The notes below the pieces were generated by a model, which did no database searches, was not told the DNA's origin, and was given only the letters and a program-made list of their open reading frames with translations. From contig NZ_QHJG01000044.1 of assembly GCF_003184185.1 (NCBI RefSeq), positions 1 to 23,923 of the forward strand: a stretch of DNA of 23,923 bases, read 5' to 3'. Positions within the stretch are counted from its first letter, which is position 1, and each line of letters opens with the position of its first letter. Of the stretch, positions 23,522 through 23,923 are shown piece after piece. This DNA is from Legionella qingyii (GTDB taxonomy: Bacteria; Pseudomonadota; Gammaproteobacteria; Legionellales; Legionellaceae). Made by a program: the position numbers and the translations under genes.

Positions 23522-23713
23522 ATGGAAAAAAAGGTTTTTAAAGAAGCAGAGGCAGCAAACTATATTTGTATGAGTCGTTCTTTTCTCTCTCAAGATAGGG
23601 CTTATGGAACTTTAGCAAATAGGACGCCTGGACCAAAATATATAAAGATAGGCCGATCTGTTAGATATTTAAAAGATGATCTTGACTCTTGGTTAGAACT
23701 GCACAGAAAATAA
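23522..23713 (+). CDS. AlpA/excisionase-like helix-turn-helix protein
   Basis: The 63-residue protein reads MEKKVFKEAEAANYICMSRSFLSQD...GPKYIKIGRSVRYLKDDLDSWL, the winged MerR/Xis-type HTH of AlpA and phage or ICE excisionases. The final R-Y-x-x-D-D-L-x-x-W-L block is diagnostic. The chosen start has AAGGAT 7 nt upstream. The longer frame from 23474 starts inside the -10 box and is rejected. Such proteins regulate integrase genes or bias recombination, and they are common in integrative elements. No integrase is visible in this window. A bidirectional terminator follows within 2 nt of the stop. Confidence 0.8.
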   Translation: MEKKVFKEAEAANYICMSRSFLSQDRAYGTLANRTPGPKYIKIGRSVRYLKDDLDSWLELHRK

Positions 23714-23714
23714 T

Positions 23715-23739
23715 AAAGCTGTGATTAGATCACGGCTTT
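23715..23739. terminator. Bidirectional terminator hairpin between converging genes
   Basis: AAAGCTGTGAT pairs with ATCACGGCTTT around a TAG loop, giving eleven pairs with one wobble. It is flanked by A-rich bases on the left and a short T run on the right, so it can serve both strands. The stop codon of the minus-strand gene at 23730-23732 lies inside the right arm. Confidence 0.75.
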
Positions 23740-23923
23740 TCAAAACTAATATGTCTGAATTGCTCCGATACAGTATCTTTTAGTAAAGCATCTATCTGCG
23801 CAGCAAAAGGTTCATGGAAGGATGGGCGGCGAGGAAAAATTCTATCGTTTATCCAATAAACCGGCCATCCATCAGTAGTTTCAATACAATCTTTAGCAAA
23901 ATTTGTAATTTTAAATTTTTCTT
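23730..23923 (-). CDS. C-terminal end of an unrecognised gene entering from the right (5' partial)
   Basis: An open minus-strand frame runs from the window end to the TGA at 23732-23730 and is not listed as a complete gene because its start is outside. It encodes EKFKITNFAKDCIE...GWPVYWINDRIFPRRPSFHEPF...LLKDTVSEQFRHISFEKP. It is open for all 64 codons and ends at a good terminator, which supports it as real. I do not recognise the family. No membrane segment is seen. Confidence 0.6.
   Translation of the reverse strand, partial: EKFKITNFAKDCIETTDGWPVYWINDRIFPRRPSFHEPFAAQIDALLKDTVSEQFRHISFEKP

Overview
The window is low-GC DNA that reads as an accessory region of a conjugative element (ICE or plasmid) in a gammaproteobacterium. 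A Legionella-type host is my best guess. It rests on the base composition, the F-type transfer genes, the MHS-class transporter and the small DUF4286 gene. This is recognition from memory, not a search result.

Layout. (1) Positions 2-6148, all on +, form the end of an F/MobF transfer operon: the tail of a probable TraG, a four-helix membrane protein in the TraS (entry exclusion) position, the TraD coupling ATPase, a TraI relaxase-helicase, and a ribbon-helix-helix protein. A 300-base non-coding stretch follows, with an IR plus a G-rich tract that could belong to an oriT. (2) Positions 6449-11504 hold a W-x-x-E-W-R hypothetical protein and a 901-residue protein with 11 zinc-ribbon repeats interrupted by a Vsr/DUF559-like nuclease. 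Convergent to these is a SEC-C protein with nuclease-like motifs. Its 5' end is split by a frame change at a run of ten A. (3) Positions 11627-15889 (-) encode a 1420-residue DUF4011-like / SF1 helicase / Vsr-like nuclease, the architecture of the Hhe anti-phage proteins. (4) Positions 16290-19622 hold a membrane M48 metallopeptidase, a DUF4328 membrane protein and a divergent HNH-like zinc protein. (5) Positions 19624-21053 (-) hold a two-gene toxin-antitoxin module, with a DUF4065/SocA(Panacea)-like antitoxin and a PemK/MazF-like toxin, and a palindrome inside its promoter. (6) Positions 21123-21297 are the decayed C-terminal end of an IS3-type transposase. (7) Positions 21312-23420 hold a stand-alone LuxR-type autoinducer-binding domain without an HTH, divergent from an MHS transporter that overlaps a DUF4286 gene. 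A perfect 9-bp inverted repeat brackets the two start codons. (8) The right end has an AlpA/Xis-like HTH gene with its own promoter and a bidirectional terminator. The C-terminal end of an unrecognised gene enters from the right on the minus strand.

Taken together, the transfer genes carry a cargo of defence-like genes (three nuclease or nuclease-helicase proteins, a TA pair, a peptidase) and a possible signal-linked transporter module. The most unusual items are the ribbon-nuclease-ribbon protein, the homopolymer frame break inside an otherwise perfect SEC-C motif, and the HTH-less autoinducer-binding protein with all six signature residues. No tRNA, rRNA or CRISPR array was seen.
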